A stretch of DNA of 52,548 bases from Opacimonas viscosa (GTDB lineage Bacteria > Pseudomonadota > Gammaproteobacteria > Enterobacterales > Alteromonadaceae). Made by a program: the position numbers and the translations under genes. The notes beneath the pieces are model-generated. The model did no database searches. It was not told the DNA's origin and worked only from the letters and a program-made list of their open reading frames with translations. Shown piece by piece: positions 17,733 through 27,767 of this stretch. The stretch is taken from positions 1 to 52,548 of the forward strand of contig NZ_JANATA010000021.1 in assembly GCF_024199005.1 (NCBI RefSeq). The letters are read 5' to 3'. Within the stretch, counting starts at the first letter, position 1, and the number at the start of each line of letters is the position of its first letter.

Positions 17733-19076
17733 TTATTTAGGTTTGATATGATCAGCAATTAAAAATGCCATTTCTAATACTTGATCTGCATTCAAACGAG
17801 GGTCACACTGAGTTTGGTAGGCTTGAGCTAGGTCATCGTCAGAAATTTGATAAGCACCACCTGTACACTCGGTGACATGCTGTCCCGTCATTTCTAAGTG
17901 CACACCACCGGCATGGGTGCCCTCTTGTTCGTGAGCAGTGAAAAACTGCTGAATTTCGCTTAGGATTGCATCAAAGTTGCGTGTCTTAAAGCCACTTGAC
18001 GCTTTAAATGTATTGCCATGCATAGGGTCAGATGACCATACGACATTACGACCTTCTGCTTTAACACGTCTTAATAGTGCGGGTAATTTATCCGCAAGAG
18101 TGTCTGCGCCCATACGCGTAATGAGCGTCAAACGACCATGATCATTGTGCGGATTCAAGGCGTCAATTAAACGGATTAACTCATCACCATCCATGCTAGG
18201 GCCAATCTTCACCCCGATAGGATTGTGGATCCCACTGAAGAATTCAACGTGTGCATGATCTAACTGGCGAGTACGCTCACCAATCCACAACATGTGCGCC
18301 GAACAGTTATAAGGCTTACCAGTCAATGTATCAATACGAGTTAATGCTTGCTCATAATTTAGAAGCAATGCTTCATGAGACGTAAATAATGATGTTTCAT
18401 GTAATGTCGAATGTGTGGTTTTGTTAATGCCAATGACATCCATAAATTCCAAAGCATTTTGAATCTGATTACATAGATTTTCGTAACGAGCAGCCAAAGG
18501 GTTGCCTTCAAGAAAGCCCATATTCCAACGATTCACTTCTTTGAGATCTGCTAAACCACCTTGGGCAAAAGCACGCAAAAGATTCAGTGTCGCGGCAGAA
18601 TTATTATAAGCGTGGAGCATTCTTTTTGGATCTGGCACACGCGCAGCTTCAGTAAACTCAAAGCTATTGATAATATCCCCACGATAACTTGGCAATGACA
18701 CACCATCAATGGTTTCCATATCCCCCGAGCGTGGTTTGGCGTATTGGCCTGCCATACGTGCCACTTTGGTGACTGGACAACGACCTGAATACGTCATGAC
18801 AATCGCCATTTGTAGCATAACTTTAAAGGTATCTCTAATCTTTGGTGCATTAAATTCAGCAAAGGATTCCGCGCAGTCACCACCTTGTAGCAAGAACCCC
18901 TTCCCTTGTGATACGTTTGCCAACTGAGCACGTAAATCTCTGGTTTCAGCAGCAAAAACCAATGGTGGATTCGTTGCTAGTTGTTTTTCTACAGACTCAA
19001 GTTCAGCCTGATTTGGGTAAGTCGGTTGTTGTAGAATTGGCTTATTACGCCAGCTGTCAATGCTCCATTGGCTCAC
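17733..19076 (-). CDS. 3-deoxy-7-phosphoheptulonate synthase, class II (plant type)
   Basis: Condenses phosphoenolpyruvate and erythrose 4-phosphate to DAHP, the first step of the shikimate pathway. The 447-residue length and sequence fit the class II enzymes: [18 protein letters not shown] (4-21), [14 protein letters not shown] (59-72, with the metal-binding Cys), [17 protein letters not shown] (97-113), [14 protein letters not shown] (about 271-284), [11 protein letters not shown] and the C-terminal [15 protein letters not shown] (about 396-410). The start is GTG with GGA 7 bases upstream. No chorismate mutase fusion. It is a single gene with its promoter probably in the 104 bases before btuD; E. 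coli-type class I enzymes, if any, lie outside the window. Confidence 0.95.
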   Translation of the reverse strand: MSQWSIDSWRNKPILQQPTYPNQAELESVEKQLATNPPLVFAAETRDLRAQLANVSQGKGFLLQGGDCAESFAEFNAPKIRDTFKVMLQMAIVMTYSGRCPVTKVARMAGQYAKPRSGDMETIDGVSLPSYRGDIINSFEFTEAARVPDPKRMLHAYNNSAATLNLLRAFAQGGLADLKEVNRWNMGFLEGNPLAARYENLCNQIQNALEFMDVIGINKTTHSTLHETSLFTSHEALLLNYEQALTRIDTLTGKPYNCSAHMLWIGERTRQLDHAHVEFFSGIHNPIGVKIGPSMDGDELIRLIDALNPHNDHGRLTLITRMGADTLADKLPALLRRVKAEGRNVVWSSDPMHGNTFKASSGFKTRNFDAILSEIQQFFTAHEQEGTHAGGVHLEMTGQHVTECTGGAYQISDDDLAQAYQTQCDPRLNADQVLEMAFLIADHIKPK

Positions 19077-19180
19077 TGAGATATCCTTTAAATTTAGAAA
19101 TGAATGTCAATTAGTACTAATGCTAGCACAGCACTGCGTAGGCCTCATTAGTAAATCAGTATAATGCTTATATATTTTAT

Positions 19181-20011
19181 TTATATTGTATCAACATGGA
19201 ATATAGTTTGGTGAATGTTTGACCAATCCAAAACCCCAATTTGCCCCTGATGGACCAGTTTACCATCGGTGATGATGATTGCTTCATCATTAGTGTACTT
19301 TGGTAAGCTATGCAGCTCATGATGAGCATGCACTATGATATTTCCTAAACCCACCCAGCGTCGCAGGAGCTGCATTAATTGTTGTTGGTAGTAAATATCC
19401 AAACCAGTGAACGCCTCATCAAGTAAGAGCATCCCCTCTCCACGTTGCAAAGCAGGATAAATTTGCTGGCAAACACGTGCCAAATGAACTCGGTTTTGTT
19501 GTCCGGTAGAAAGTTCCGTAATCTGCCTATCCCAAAATTGGCGAATCGCAAACACCTTTTCGATTTCAGGAGCTAAACCGTCTGAAACGGCTGTTTCAGT
19601 GGCTTCTAAAACAAAAAACTGCATAATGTCGGCGACTTTGAGCGCAAAGCTCGGCTCGTACTGTGCCGAGTAATACCCTCTATGAGCATGCCATACGGTG
19701 TCATTAGGTGTTATAACTTCGTTTGTCTGAGGCTTAGGTTGCGTGACTGAGGGGGCAGATCCCTCTGAGAGTTTAACTTGGCAGCGATTATCGCTAAGCA
19801 CACCATCTTTGGAGGCTAAATAGGTACGACACAACGCCACGCTTTGTGGCGCTAGCATACCAGCGAGTAATGACAAAAAAGTAGATTTGCCAGCGCCATT
19901 AGGTCCAAGGATATGAATGAACTTACCACCAGATAGCGTAAGTTCGGGAAAGTGATAGCGCGGCTCAGCAGCACAAGCTTGTAAAGTGACATGTAGAGAG
20001 TGCACGAGCAT
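19181..20011 (-). CDS. btuD: Vitamin B12 ABC transporter ATP-binding protein BtuD
   Basis: ATPase subunit of the cobalamin importer. The 276-residue protein has Walker A GPNGAGKST (35-43), a signature written LSTGQQNRVHLARV (threonine in place of the second-position glycine), Walker B MLLLDEAFTGLD and the switch His in VHAHHELHSLP. It is longer than E. coli BtuD (249 residues): about 40 extra, Ser/Pro/Thr-rich residues lie between Walker A and the Q-loop (YYSAQYEPSF). It starts directly after the btuC stop (TAAATG). The B12 assignment rests on pairing with BtuC and general resemblance; a siderophore importer is the alternative. Confidence 0.78.
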   Translation of the reverse strand: MLVHSLHVTLQACAAEPRYHFPELTLSGGKFIHILGPNGAGKSTFLSLLAGMLAPQSVALCRTYLASKDGVLSDNRCQVKLSEGSAPSVTQPKPQTNEVITPNDTVWHAHRGYYSAQYEPSFALKVADIMQFFVLEATETAVSDGLAPEIEKVFAIRQFWDRQITELSTGQQNRVHLARVCQQIYPALQRGEGMLLLDEAFTGLDIYYQQQLMQLLRRWVGLGNIIVHAHHELHSLPKYTNDEAIIITDGKLVHQGQIGVLDWSNIHQTIFHVDTI

Positions 20012-20989
20012 TTACTGTCTCACTCCCGCTAGATGGTGCTGTCGATGAAACAAAATATAAATAAAAAATGGACCACCGATTGTCGCAGTGAGTAAGGATA
20101 CGGGAAGTGCAATAGCACCTGAAAACGTATTAAACGTCACAATACACAACAACAAAATCCCACCGACCAAAGCAGCAACAGGCACAACTTTACGGTTATC
20201 ATGGCCGATTAACTGACGCACTATATGCGGCACTAACAAACCAATAAATGCGATTGCTCCGGCTATAGCCACACTGAGTCCAACCATCACCGCACAGACC
20301 AACAGGGCTACTTGGGTGGTTTGACGTACGTTCACACCGAGTAAAGATGCTTGTTGCGGACCGAGGTATAGACGGTTTAACTGAGGTAATAAGCCACGTA
20401 ACACCAGCGCACAAGGCACTAAAATAACGCCGGCTACCAGAAGCAACCAGATATCGGTATGTTGGAGACTGCCCATTAGCCAAAATGTTAAATCACGCAG
20501 TTGGTTTGGAGACGCGTAAAGATATAACCAAGCAACAATAGCGCTACTTATCGTTGATAGTGCAATACCCGCAAGAATAACGGCCACTGGTGTGAAAGCG
20601 AGTTTCCGAGCCAAATGAAACATCAGCCATGTCGAACCCAATGCGCCTGTAAAACACGCAAACGGCAACAAATAGGTTACATAACTCCACTGGGACAAAG
20701 AGCTAAGTAGTAACACAGCGGCCATTAAGCTAGCTCCACTACTGATGCCTATCATACCTGGATCAGCTAAAGGGTTGCGCAGTAAAACTTGCAATATCGC
20801 AGCACTTGCAGAGAGCGCACTCCCGACTATCAAGGCGGTTAACACTTGGGGGACTTGTAAGTGCCAAAATACTTGCCAAGCGATAGCTGGTTCGAAAGAC
20901 CACACAGGATGTAGCAGATTGATCAACACCAAACTGCAGCACAGCAACACTAAATAAGTTTGGGGAAATTTATACTGTACGTGTGACAT
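20012..20989 (-). CDS. btuC: Vitamin B12 ABC transporter permease BtuC
   Basis: A 325-residue FecCD/BtuC-type permease with about ten membrane helices. Landmarks are the RNPLADPGMIGISSGAS region (70-86, typical of the family) and the cytoplasmic coupling segment with GLLVPHIVRQLIGHDNRKVVP (about 247-267) that contacts the ATPase. It overlaps the end of the phosphatase gene by 20 bases and abuts btuD. No periplasmic binding protein (btuF) or outer-membrane receptor (btuB) is in this window and no cobalamin riboswitch was seen upstream. Cobalamin rather than siderophore is favoured by sequence feel and partner, not proven. Confidence 0.82.
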   Translation of the reverse strand: MSHVQYKFPQTYLVLLCCSLVLINLLHPVWSFEPAIAWQVFWHLQVPQVLTALIVGSALSASAAILQVLLRNPLADPGMIGISSGASLMAAVLLLSSLSQWSYVTYLLPFACFTGALGSTWLMFHLARKLAFTPVAVILAGIALSTISSAIVAWLYLYASPNQLRDLTFWLMGSLQHTDIWLLLVAGVILVPCALVLRGLLPQLNRLYLGPQQASLLGVNVRQTTQVALLVCAVMVGLSVAIAGAIAFIGLLVPHIVRQLIGHDNRKVVPVAALVGGILLLCIVTFNTFSGAIALPVSLLTATIGGPFFIYILFHRQHHLAGVRQ

Positions 20990-21485
20990 CTTGTTCTGAT
21001 TTTATATCCGCAGAACCTGTATCTACAGCCTCGTTCTGAAGTTTATTCAGCAGGCCTCGACTGGCTTCTTCTATAAAGTCCAAGACTAAACTAAAACCTT
21101 TTGCTCCACCGTAATAAGGATCGGGGACTTCATCAACGTCTAGCTCTGCAAAAGACATCATCAACTGAATTTTATGACGATATTGTTCAGGGCAGTGTTT
21201 AAGGAGTTGTCTTTCATTATCTTTATCCATCGGGATAATTAAATCAAACAACACAAAATCGCTTTTGCTGACTTTACGACAGGCAATGCCCGTGAAATCA
21301 TAGCCTCGTTCGACAGCAACGGCCATAGAGCGTTTGTCAGGACGAGCTCCAACGTGATAGCCTGCCGTGCCAGCTGAGTCTACCGAAATATTGGTGATCC
21401 CTGCAGTTGCGACCTGCTGCCGAAACACTGCTTCGGCAGTCGGGGAACGACATATATTACCCAGGCATACAAATAGAATTTTCAT
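20970..21485 (-). CDS. Low-molecular-weight protein tyrosine phosphatase
   Basis: A 171-residue protein (ATG at 21485; a TTG three codons earlier is possible) of the arsenate-reductase-like LMW phosphatase fold. The catalytic P-loop CLGNICRS is at residues 7-14, with nucleophile Cys7 and Arg13, and the general-acid Asp lies in DEVPDPYYGG (about 122-131). Together these predict an active phosphotyrosine phosphatase. About 20 polar residues extend the C-terminus beyond the usual end near 155. The 3' end overlaps btuC, so the two are probably co-transcribed. It is divergent from pepE. Confidence 0.92.
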   Translation of the reverse strand: MKILFVCLGNICRSPTAEAVFRQQVATAGITNISVDSAGTAGYHVGARPDKRSMAVAVERGYDFTGIACRKVSKSDFVLFDLIIPMDKDNERQLLKHCPEQYRHKIQLMMSFAELDVDEVPDPYYGGAKGFSLVLDFIEEASRGLLNKLQNEAVDTGSADIKSEQDVTRTV

Positions 21486-21549
21486 ATTATTCAACGTCTT
21501 TATTTTTGTTTATACTATCGTTTCTTATCGACAACAGATAGTAAAAACT

Positions 21550-22251
21550 ATGCAAATTTTAATGCTCAGTAGTTCCAAAGCCAATAATTCAGAATATCTT
21601 GCACCTTGTCGGGAAATGATTCAAGCACACTTGGGTGAAGTAACATCCTGTTTATTTATCCCTTTTGCAGGTATCACCATGACATATGATGCATACACGC
21701 AAAAAGTCCAAGACGCTTTACCTGAATATACGATCACTGGGATCCATCAATATGCAGATCCCATTAAGGCCATCAGCGAGGCTCAATCGATATTAGTCGG
21801 CGGTGGCAACACTTTTCATTTGTTGTACCAATTACAAACCCAAGATCTCATACCCGCTATTCAAGCAGCAGTCGCCAAACACACTCCGTATATTGGTTGG
21901 AGCGCAGGCTCTAATATTTGTGGCAGTAGTATTCGTACGACCAATGACATGCCAATCATCGAACCTCCTTCATTTACCGCACTTGGCTTTGTTCCATGCC
22001 AATTAAATCCACACTACACCGATGAGCACCCAGAGGGGTTTCATGGGGAAACCAGAGATGAAAGACTCAGTGAGTTTTCAGCACTGAACCCCGATATTCC
22101 GGTTATTGGGATCCGTGAAGGCGGAGCGCTGATTAGACAAGGTGACACACTCACATTGGCTCCTGTCAACGATGGCATACAAATGCTCAACGGTAAGAAA
22201 ACTCAGATCCCTGCTGGGGCCGACCTAACATACTGTTTATCTATATCTTAA
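21550..22251 (+). CDS. pepE: Dipeptidase E (alpha-aspartyl dipeptidase)
   Basis: A 233-residue S51 family serine peptidase cleaving dipeptides with N-terminal aspartate. The start at 21550 (MQILMLSSSKANNSEYL) matches the family; the longer open frame upstream lies over the phosphatase gene and is not used. Features are ILVGGGNTFHLLYQL (about 82-96), the nucleophile in YIGWSAGSNICG (117-128; Ser in GWSAGSN) and LNPHYTDEHPEGFHGETRDERL (catalytic His, about residue 157). It acts in the cytoplasm. It converges on bioD with only 15 bases between the stops. Confidence 0.95.
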   Translation: MQILMLSSSKANNSEYLAPCREMIQAHLGEVTSCLFIPFAGITMTYDAYTQKVQDALPEYTITGIHQYADPIKAISEAQSILVGGGNTFHLLYQLQTQDLIPAIQAAVAKHTPYIGWSAGSNICGSSIRTTNDMPIIEPPSFTALGFVPCQLNPHYTDEHPEGFHGETRDERLSEFSALNPDIPVIGIREGGALIRQGDTLTLAPVNDGIQMLNGKKTQIPAGADLTYCLSIS

Positions 22252-22266
22252 CTCAACTCAACGTTT

Positions 22267-23007
<741 letters not shown>

Positions 23008-23029
23008 CTATAAAACCTTTTAATAAAAT

Positions 23030-23908
23030 TTAATCTGCTTGGATGGGTTTGTGTAAATGCAAAAACAAAACATGATAGTTCAGCTCAAAGCAACCTGAAA
23101 AAAACGCGACTAATGTTTGGTATTGGGATTTGGTCATCGCTTGAGGATGTGACTTCTCTTTGCTAGTACTTTGATATAGGGTACTTTGATGCAGGGTATT
23201 TTTAAGAAGAGTACTATTATGACGTTCACGCTTAGCTAAATCATGATTGGCTTGAACCACACCGGCGCCAACTCGTTTAATACTTTGCATCATAGTTTTA
23301 AAATCAGTAAATTCAGCAGTAAAGGTTTTGCTTTTCGCTGTGACTAATACCTGTTCTGAAAACGCATTTGTCCAGAGTGCTGGCTCAGCAAAGTCGTTAA
23401 CGGATTCAGCATGTCCGATAGCACTGAACGCTTTTCGCAACTGCATAAAACTAGGCGATACCATTACATTTAAAAAAGCGTGTCCGCCAGGTGCTAAGAT
23501 TCTTTCAATCTCTTGTGCCACAACATTGGGAGAACTCGACCATTGGAGAGCCATGGAAGAAAACACCACATCAATACTGGAATTGTGTAATGGCAAGCTC
23601 TCAAAATCAGCCTGAACAAATGGCTGAGTGACATTGTGTCGTTGTGCTGTAGTCAGCATTCCCGCTGCAAGATCGAGCCCGATAACAGGCGTTCTAGTAT
23701 GCTGCGCTAATGCTGTGACGTTGTTACCTGTACCACACCCCAAATCTAACCACATATGACTTTGTGGCAAAGTACCCATTTTTGCCATTTCAGACAATGA
23801 ATATTGGGCAATCTGTTGTTGCACCATAGCAATGTCGTTGTATTGGGTCGCATATTTGGAAAACTGTTCAGCGACTTTGGCTTTGTTAGAGGCGTGTAGA
23901 GGGCTCAC
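23030..23908 (-). CDS. bioC: Malonyl-ACP O-methyltransferase BioC
   Basis: SAM-dependent methyltransferase that masks malonyl-ACP so fatty-acid synthesis can build the pimeloyl moiety. The 292-residue protein has KVAEQFSKYATQYN (10-23), SAM motif I WLDLGCGTGNNV (53-64), and SSMALQWSSSP (116-126), all typical of BioC. An insert of about 30 Ser/Thr/His-rich residues (roughly 224-256) precedes the C-terminal helix. Translation starts at GTG overlapping the bioF stop region (TAATGTG). No bioH is in this window, so the demethylating esterase must lie elsewhere. Confidence 0.94.
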   Translation of the reverse strand: MSPLHASNKAKVAEQFSKYATQYNDIAMVQQQIAQYSLSEMAKMGTLPQSHMWLDLGCGTGNNVTALAQHTRTPVIGLDLAAGMLTTAQRHNVTQPFVQADFESLPLHNSSIDVVFSSMALQWSSSPNVVAQEIERILAPGGHAFLNVMVSPSFMQLRKAFSAIGHAESVNDFAEPALWTNAFSEQVLVTAKSKTFTAEFTDFKTMMQSIKRVGAGVVQANHDLAKRERHNSTLLKNTLHQSTLYQSTSKEKSHPQAMTKSQYQTLVAFFSGCFELNYHVLFLHLHKPIQAD

Positions 23909-23909
23909 A

Positions 23910-25103
23910 TTATGCCTCGTTTACTAGCAAAGTATCACGCATGAGCGCCAAACCATCGACCAAAGCTTCAATATCTTTGGCTTGGTGCAACGCACTTAAC
24001 GTGATCCGTAAACGATCTGTCCCTGGAGGTACTGTAGGTGTCCGAATCGCAGTCACCCACAGACCTAATTTTTTCATGTATGCAGATGCTTGCAATGCTA
24101 AAGCGGGATCACCAATCAACAAAGGCTGAATGGCGGTATCCGATGCCATTAATGTTAAACCTTTGCTACTAGCTGCCGTTTTGAACTGGTGGATGTTTGC
24201 TTGCAGACGCTGTCTTTCTGCACCTGCTACAATACAACGCAAACTTTCTAGTGTCGCACAAGCATTAGCCGCTGACATTGCCGTAGAATAGATATAATGA
24301 CGCGCAGAGTTCTTTAAATAATCAATAAAATCTTGAGAGCCAGCCACAAAAGCACCTGAGGTCCCGACCGCTTTACCAAATGTCCCCATAAGTACTGGAC
24401 AATCCGTTTGGCTGAGTTGATGAACCTCTACAGAACCTAAACCCTGTTCACCAAGGACACCAAAACCATGGGCGTCATCGATGAGTAAATAAGCTGAATA
24501 CTGCTTACTCAAAGCCACTAATTCAGGTAAATATGCTTGGTCTCCATCCATACTAAAAACCCCCTCAGACGCCAGGAGTAATTCCCCTGAAGAATGGTGT
24601 TTTTGTTGTGCTTTGAGGATGGTTGACTCAGCGTGTGACATATCGTTATGACGAAAACGTGTTAATGTCGCAGGACTCGTTAGGGCGCCTTCGATAAACG
24701 AAGCATGCATTAATTTGTCGCACACTACGGCATCATTTTTTTGGAGTAAAGCGTGGCATATAGCTTGATTTGCCGCAAAACCAGACGAAAATAATAACAC
24801 CGCATCTCGATTTAACGCTGTAGCTAGGGTATCACTCAACTCTGCGTGTGCTTGGGTATGCCCTGTCACTAAGGACGCCGAACCTGAACCCGCACCATAT
24901 TTTGCTAGCCCTTCAACAAAACTTTGCAAGACATTTTGATTTTGTCGTAAGCCTAAGTAATCATTGCTCGCAAAATTCAGATAGTGCTGCCCATTGACTT
25001 GGATAACACCGTCATAATCTTCTGAAATTAAGGTATGCTCACGCAACAAATGTTGTTCTTTTTGCGCTGTTAAGCGTTCTTGGAAACGAGAGCCAAAGGA
25101 CAT
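23910..25103 (-). CDS. bioF: 8-amino-7-oxononanoate synthase BioF
   Basis: PLP-dependent condensation of pimeloyl-ACP with alanine. The 397-residue length is typical of the alpha-oxoamine synthase family. Visible features are NYLGL-type NFASNDYLGLRQN (43-55), SGFAANQA (106-113), DDAHGFGVLGEQGLG (about 204-218, PLP-contacting Asp and His) and GTFGKAVGTSGAF (about 240-252) with the PLP-binding lysine. Second gene of the bio operon, about 20 bases after bioB. Confidence 0.96.
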   Translation of the reverse strand: MSFGSRFQERLTAQKEQHLLREHTLISEDYDGVIQVNGQHYLNFASNDYLGLRQNQNVLQSFVEGLAKYGAGSGSASLVTGHTQAHAELSDTLATALNRDAVLLFSSGFAANQAICHALLQKNDAVVCDKLMHASFIEGALTSPATLTRFRHNDMSHAESTILKAQQKHHSSGELLLASEGVFSMDGDQAYLPELVALSKQYSAYLLIDDAHGFGVLGEQGLGSVEVHQLSQTDCPVLMGTFGKAVGTSGAFVAGSQDFIDYLKNSARHYIYSTAMSAANACATLESLRCIVAGAERQRLQANIHQFKTAASSKGLTLMASDTAIQPLLIGDPALALQASAYMKKLGLWVTAIRTPTVPPGTDRLRITLSALHQAKDIEALVDGLALMRDTLLVNEA

Positions 25104-25124
25104 GAGCTTACCTATAATCGCGCG

Positions 25125-26243
25125 TTATTTACTAGCATCGTAAAACAAATCCGCATTTTTCTGAGCTGCGATCTCATCATGAAGAACAGCCTCATAGGCT
25201 TCATCAGAAAATGACTTGGTTTGTTCGCGATTAATCCCCAGCTTCTTGAACAACATGACATCTTCATGGGTATCAGGGTTAGATGTTGTCAGTAGTTTAC
25301 AACCATAAAATATCGAGTTGGCACCAGCCATGAAACACAAAGCTTGCATTTGTTCGTTCATTGCCTCACGTCCGGCTGATAAACGCACATATGACTGTGG
25401 CATCATAATCCGTGCTACCGCGATGGTGCGGATAAATTCAAAACTATCTAAATCTTCTACTTTATCTAAAGGTGTCCCTTCCACTTTTACCAGCATGTTG
25501 ATAGGAACACTTTCTGGATGTTTTTCCAAATTGGCCAAAGCAATGAGTAGACCAGAGCGATCATCTCCTGTTTCACCCATACCGACTATCCCACCTGAAC
25601 AGACATGCATACCTGCATCTCGAACATTTTGTAAAGTATCTAGGCGGTCTTGGTAAGTCCGTGTCGTAATGATGTCCCCATAAAACTCTGGCGAAGTATC
25701 TAGGTTATGATTGTAATAATCTAACCCTGCCTGCTTGAGAGCCAATGCTTGATCAGAAGACAACATACCTAGTGTCATACAGGTTTCTAAGCCAAGAGAT
25801 TTCACTTCCTTGACCATATTGATCACATAAGGCATATCTCGGTCACGTGGGTTGCGCCATGCGGCCCCCATACAAAATCGCGTCGAACCAGCAGCTTTGG
25901 CTTCTTTGGCTCGTTGGATAACTTTTTCGATTTCTAATAAACGTTCTTTTTCTAGACCGGTATCATAACGAGCACTTTGCGGACAATACTTACAATCCTC
26001 AGGGCACGCACCCGTTTTAATCGATAACAAGGTACTGACTTGCACATGATTTGGGTCAAAATGTGTACGATGCACCGTCTGTGCTTGAAATAATAAGTCA
26101 TTAAATGGCAAAGCAAATAAAGCATTTACTTCTGCTAGTGTCCAATTGTGACGCACTCCAGAATGAGATTCACTTGGTACAGCTCCCGATAATGGGGCTA
26201 CAGAAGGAGAAGTCGTTGGATTAGCTACAGTTGTCGTACTCAT
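25125..26243 (-). CDS. bioB: Biotin synthase BioB
   Basis: Radical-SAM enzyme inserting sulfur into dethiobiotin. The CxxxCxxC cluster motif CPEDCKYC is at residues 80-87 counted from the ATG at 26243, with [13 protein letters not shown] and [11 protein letters not shown] typical of BioB downstream. The N-terminus is about 27 residues longer than in E. coli and rich in Ser, Thr and Pro. An ATG three codons earlier (26252) is equally possible, as neither has a strong ribosome site. First gene of bioBFCD, with a promoter overlapping a BirA-like operator just upstream, so repression by biotinyl-AMP-bound BirA is expected. Confidence 0.96.
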   Translation of the reverse strand: MSTTTVANPTTSPSVAPLSGAVPSESHSGVRHNWTLAEVNALFALPFNDLLFQAQTVHRTHFDPNHVQVSTLLSIKTGACPEDCKYCPQSARYDTGLEKERLLEIEKVIQRAKEAKAAGSTRFCMGAAWRNPRDRDMPYVINMVKEVKSLGLETCMTLGMLSSDQALALKQAGLDYYNHNLDTSPEFYGDIITTRTYQDRLDTLQNVRDAGMHVCSGGIVGMGETGDDRSGLLIALANLEKHPESVPINMLVKVEGTPLDKVEDLDSFEFIRTIAVARIMMPQSYVRLSAGREAMNEQMQALCFMAGANSIFYGCKLLTTSNPDTHEDVMLFKKLGINREQTKSFSDEAYEAVLHDEIAAQKNADLFYDASK

Positions 26244-26277
26244 TAAAATCATCTTTACAGGTCAAAATATGTAGCTT

Positions 26278-26305
26278 AGTCTATGCCTAGCACCTGAGTT
26301 GTCAA
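26278..26305 (-). promoter_or_regulatory. Predicted bioB promoter
   Basis: On the minus strand TTGACA (26305-26300) and TAGACT (26283-26278) are separated by 16 bases, a good sigma-70 pair about 25 bases upstream of bioB. The -35 hexamer lies inside the BirA-like operator, explaining how repression could work. Confidence 0.6.
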
Positions 26306-26331
26306 CCCTGACCAGTGCGCACAGTTAACTA
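26299..26331. promoter_or_regulatory. BirA (bio) operator between bioB and bioA
   Basis: TTGTCAACC, 15 bases, AGTTAACTA: an imperfect inverted repeat close to the proteobacterial BirA consensus (TTGTAAACC - 14 to 16 bases - GGTTTACAA). The left half matches 8 of 9 positions, the right half 6 of 9. Its position between the divergent bioA and bioB starts is that of the E. coli bio operator. Confidence 0.75.
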
Positions 26332-26369
26332 TTGATTAAAATTCAAGCAAATTATTGGAAATACTGCCT

Positions 26370-27635
26370 GTGAATAACATTGAATTCGACAAACGTCATA
26401 TCTGGCACCCCTACACATCAGCAACTGAACCGTTGCCTTGTTATGAAGTGACCGGAGCAGCTGGTGTTGAATTAACGTTAGCGACTGGTGAAGTATTAGT
26501 CGATGGGATGTCATCGTGGTGGGCGGCTATTCATGGGTATAATCATCCCGTATTGAACAATGCCGCAAAACAACAGCTCGATGATTTTGCTCACGTCATG
26601 TTTGGTGGGATTACTCACCAACCTGCAATTACGTTGACCAAACAACTATTAAACATGGTCCCTGCAGGACTGAATCGCGTGTTTTTGGCCGACTCCGGTT
26701 CGGTGTCAGTCGAAGTGGCGATCAAAATGGCCTTGCAATACTTTGCCTGTCAGGGACAGCCCAATAAACATAAAATTTTATCTCCGCGCAACGGTTATCA
26801 CGGTGATACCTTTGCCGCGATGTCAGTTTGTGATCCTATCAATGGCATGCATTCGTTATTTAAAAATGTCTTAGCAGAACAAGTTTTTGCCCCCGCACCG
26901 CAAACACGCTTCGGACAAACGTGGAATGAAGATGACATATTGCCTTTGCAAGAACTCTTGGAGAAACACCAACATGAGCTTGCTGCATTAATCTTGGAGC
27001 CTATCGTCCAGGGCGCTGGTGGGATGCGTATGTACCATCCTGAGTTTTTACGTCGGGCCAGACAGTTATGTGATGAGTACGATGTATTATTGATTGTTGA
27101 TGAAATCGCGACTGGATTTGGGCGTACCGGAAAACTATTTGGTTGTGACCATGCACAAATCACACCCGATATCATGTGCTTGGGCAAAGCGCTCACAGGT
27201 GGTTATATGACAATGGCTACCACGATTTGTACTGAAGATGTGGCATTAGGTGTGTGCCAAGGTGCACCTGGCGTCTTCATGCATGGGCCAACCTACATGG
27301 GCAACCCTCTAGCTTGCGCAGTAGCCTCAGCGAGTTTATCGCTCATCGAACAAGGTGATTGGCAGACTCAAGTCCCAAATATCGAACGCTGGCTCAACCA
27401 TTACCTAGCTCCATGCGCAGAGTTAAGCGCAGTTGCCGATGTCAGAGTGTTAGGCGCGATTGGTGTCGTCGAAACCAAGACACCGGTGGATGTGGCGAAA
27501 ATTCAGGCACATTTTGTTCAAGCCGGTGTGTGGATCCGTCCGTTTGGTAAATTAGTGTATGTCATGCCACCCTTTATCAGTAAAGAACACCATATAAAAC
27601 AACTCGCCAACGCGATTTACACGGCACTGAAATAA
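26370..27635 (+). CDS. bioA: Adenosylmethionine-8-amino-7-oxononanoate aminotransferase BioA
   Basis: PLP enzyme transferring an amino group from SAM to 8-amino-7-oxononanoate. The chosen start is GTG at 26370, with GGAA 9 bases upstream, giving 421 residues beginning just before [12 protein letters not shown], the typical BioA N-terminus. Other marks are [16 protein letters not shown] (about 47-62), [16 protein letters not shown] (109-124), [17 protein letters not shown] (about 243-259, PLP-contacting Asp) and [13 protein letters not shown] (272-284) with the Schiff-base lysine. It is divergent from bioB and shares the BirA-like operator. Confidence 0.96.
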   Translation: MNNIEFDKRHIWHPYTSATEPLPCYEVTGAAGVELTLATGEVLVDGMSSWWAAIHGYNHPVLNNAAKQQLDDFAHVMFGGITHQPAITLTKQLLNMVPAGLNRVFLADSGSVSVEVAIKMALQYFACQGQPNKHKILSPRNGYHGDTFAAMSVCDPINGMHSLFKNVLAEQVFAPAPQTRFGQTWNEDDILPLQELLEKHQHELAALILEPIVQGAGGMRMYHPEFLRRARQLCDEYDVLLIVDEIATGFGRTGKLFGCDHAQITPDIMCLGKALTGGYMTMATTICTEDVALGVCQGAPGVFMHGPTYMGNPLACAVASASLSLIEQGDWQTQVPNIERWLNHYLAPCAELSAVADVRVLGAIGVVETKTPVDVAKIQAHFVQAGVWIRPFGKLVYVMPPFISKEHHIKQLANAIYTALK

Positions 27636-27705
27636 CCCGTCGGAGTCGCTGGTTAGAATAATCCTTATTTGACCTGACTAATTCGTGTAAATCATGGCTT
27701 TTTAC

Positions 27706-27735
27706 TTGGTTTATCCCTTTGAAAATGCGTATAAT
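27706..27735 (+). promoter_or_regulatory. Predicted asnS promoter
   Basis: A perfect TATAAT (27730-27735) lies 18 bases after TTGGTT (27706-27711), about 32 bases before the asnS ATG, with GGAG just before the start. A good -10 with a weak -35. Confidence 0.55.
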
Positions 27736-27767
27736 TCAGCGCATATCTAATTATTGGAGAATTTTTT

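Noticed and set aside
20990-21549. Search for a cobalamin riboswitch before btuC
   Set aside because: The upstream DNA is the phosphatase coding sequence and a 64-base divergent gap; no B12-box-like sequence was seen.
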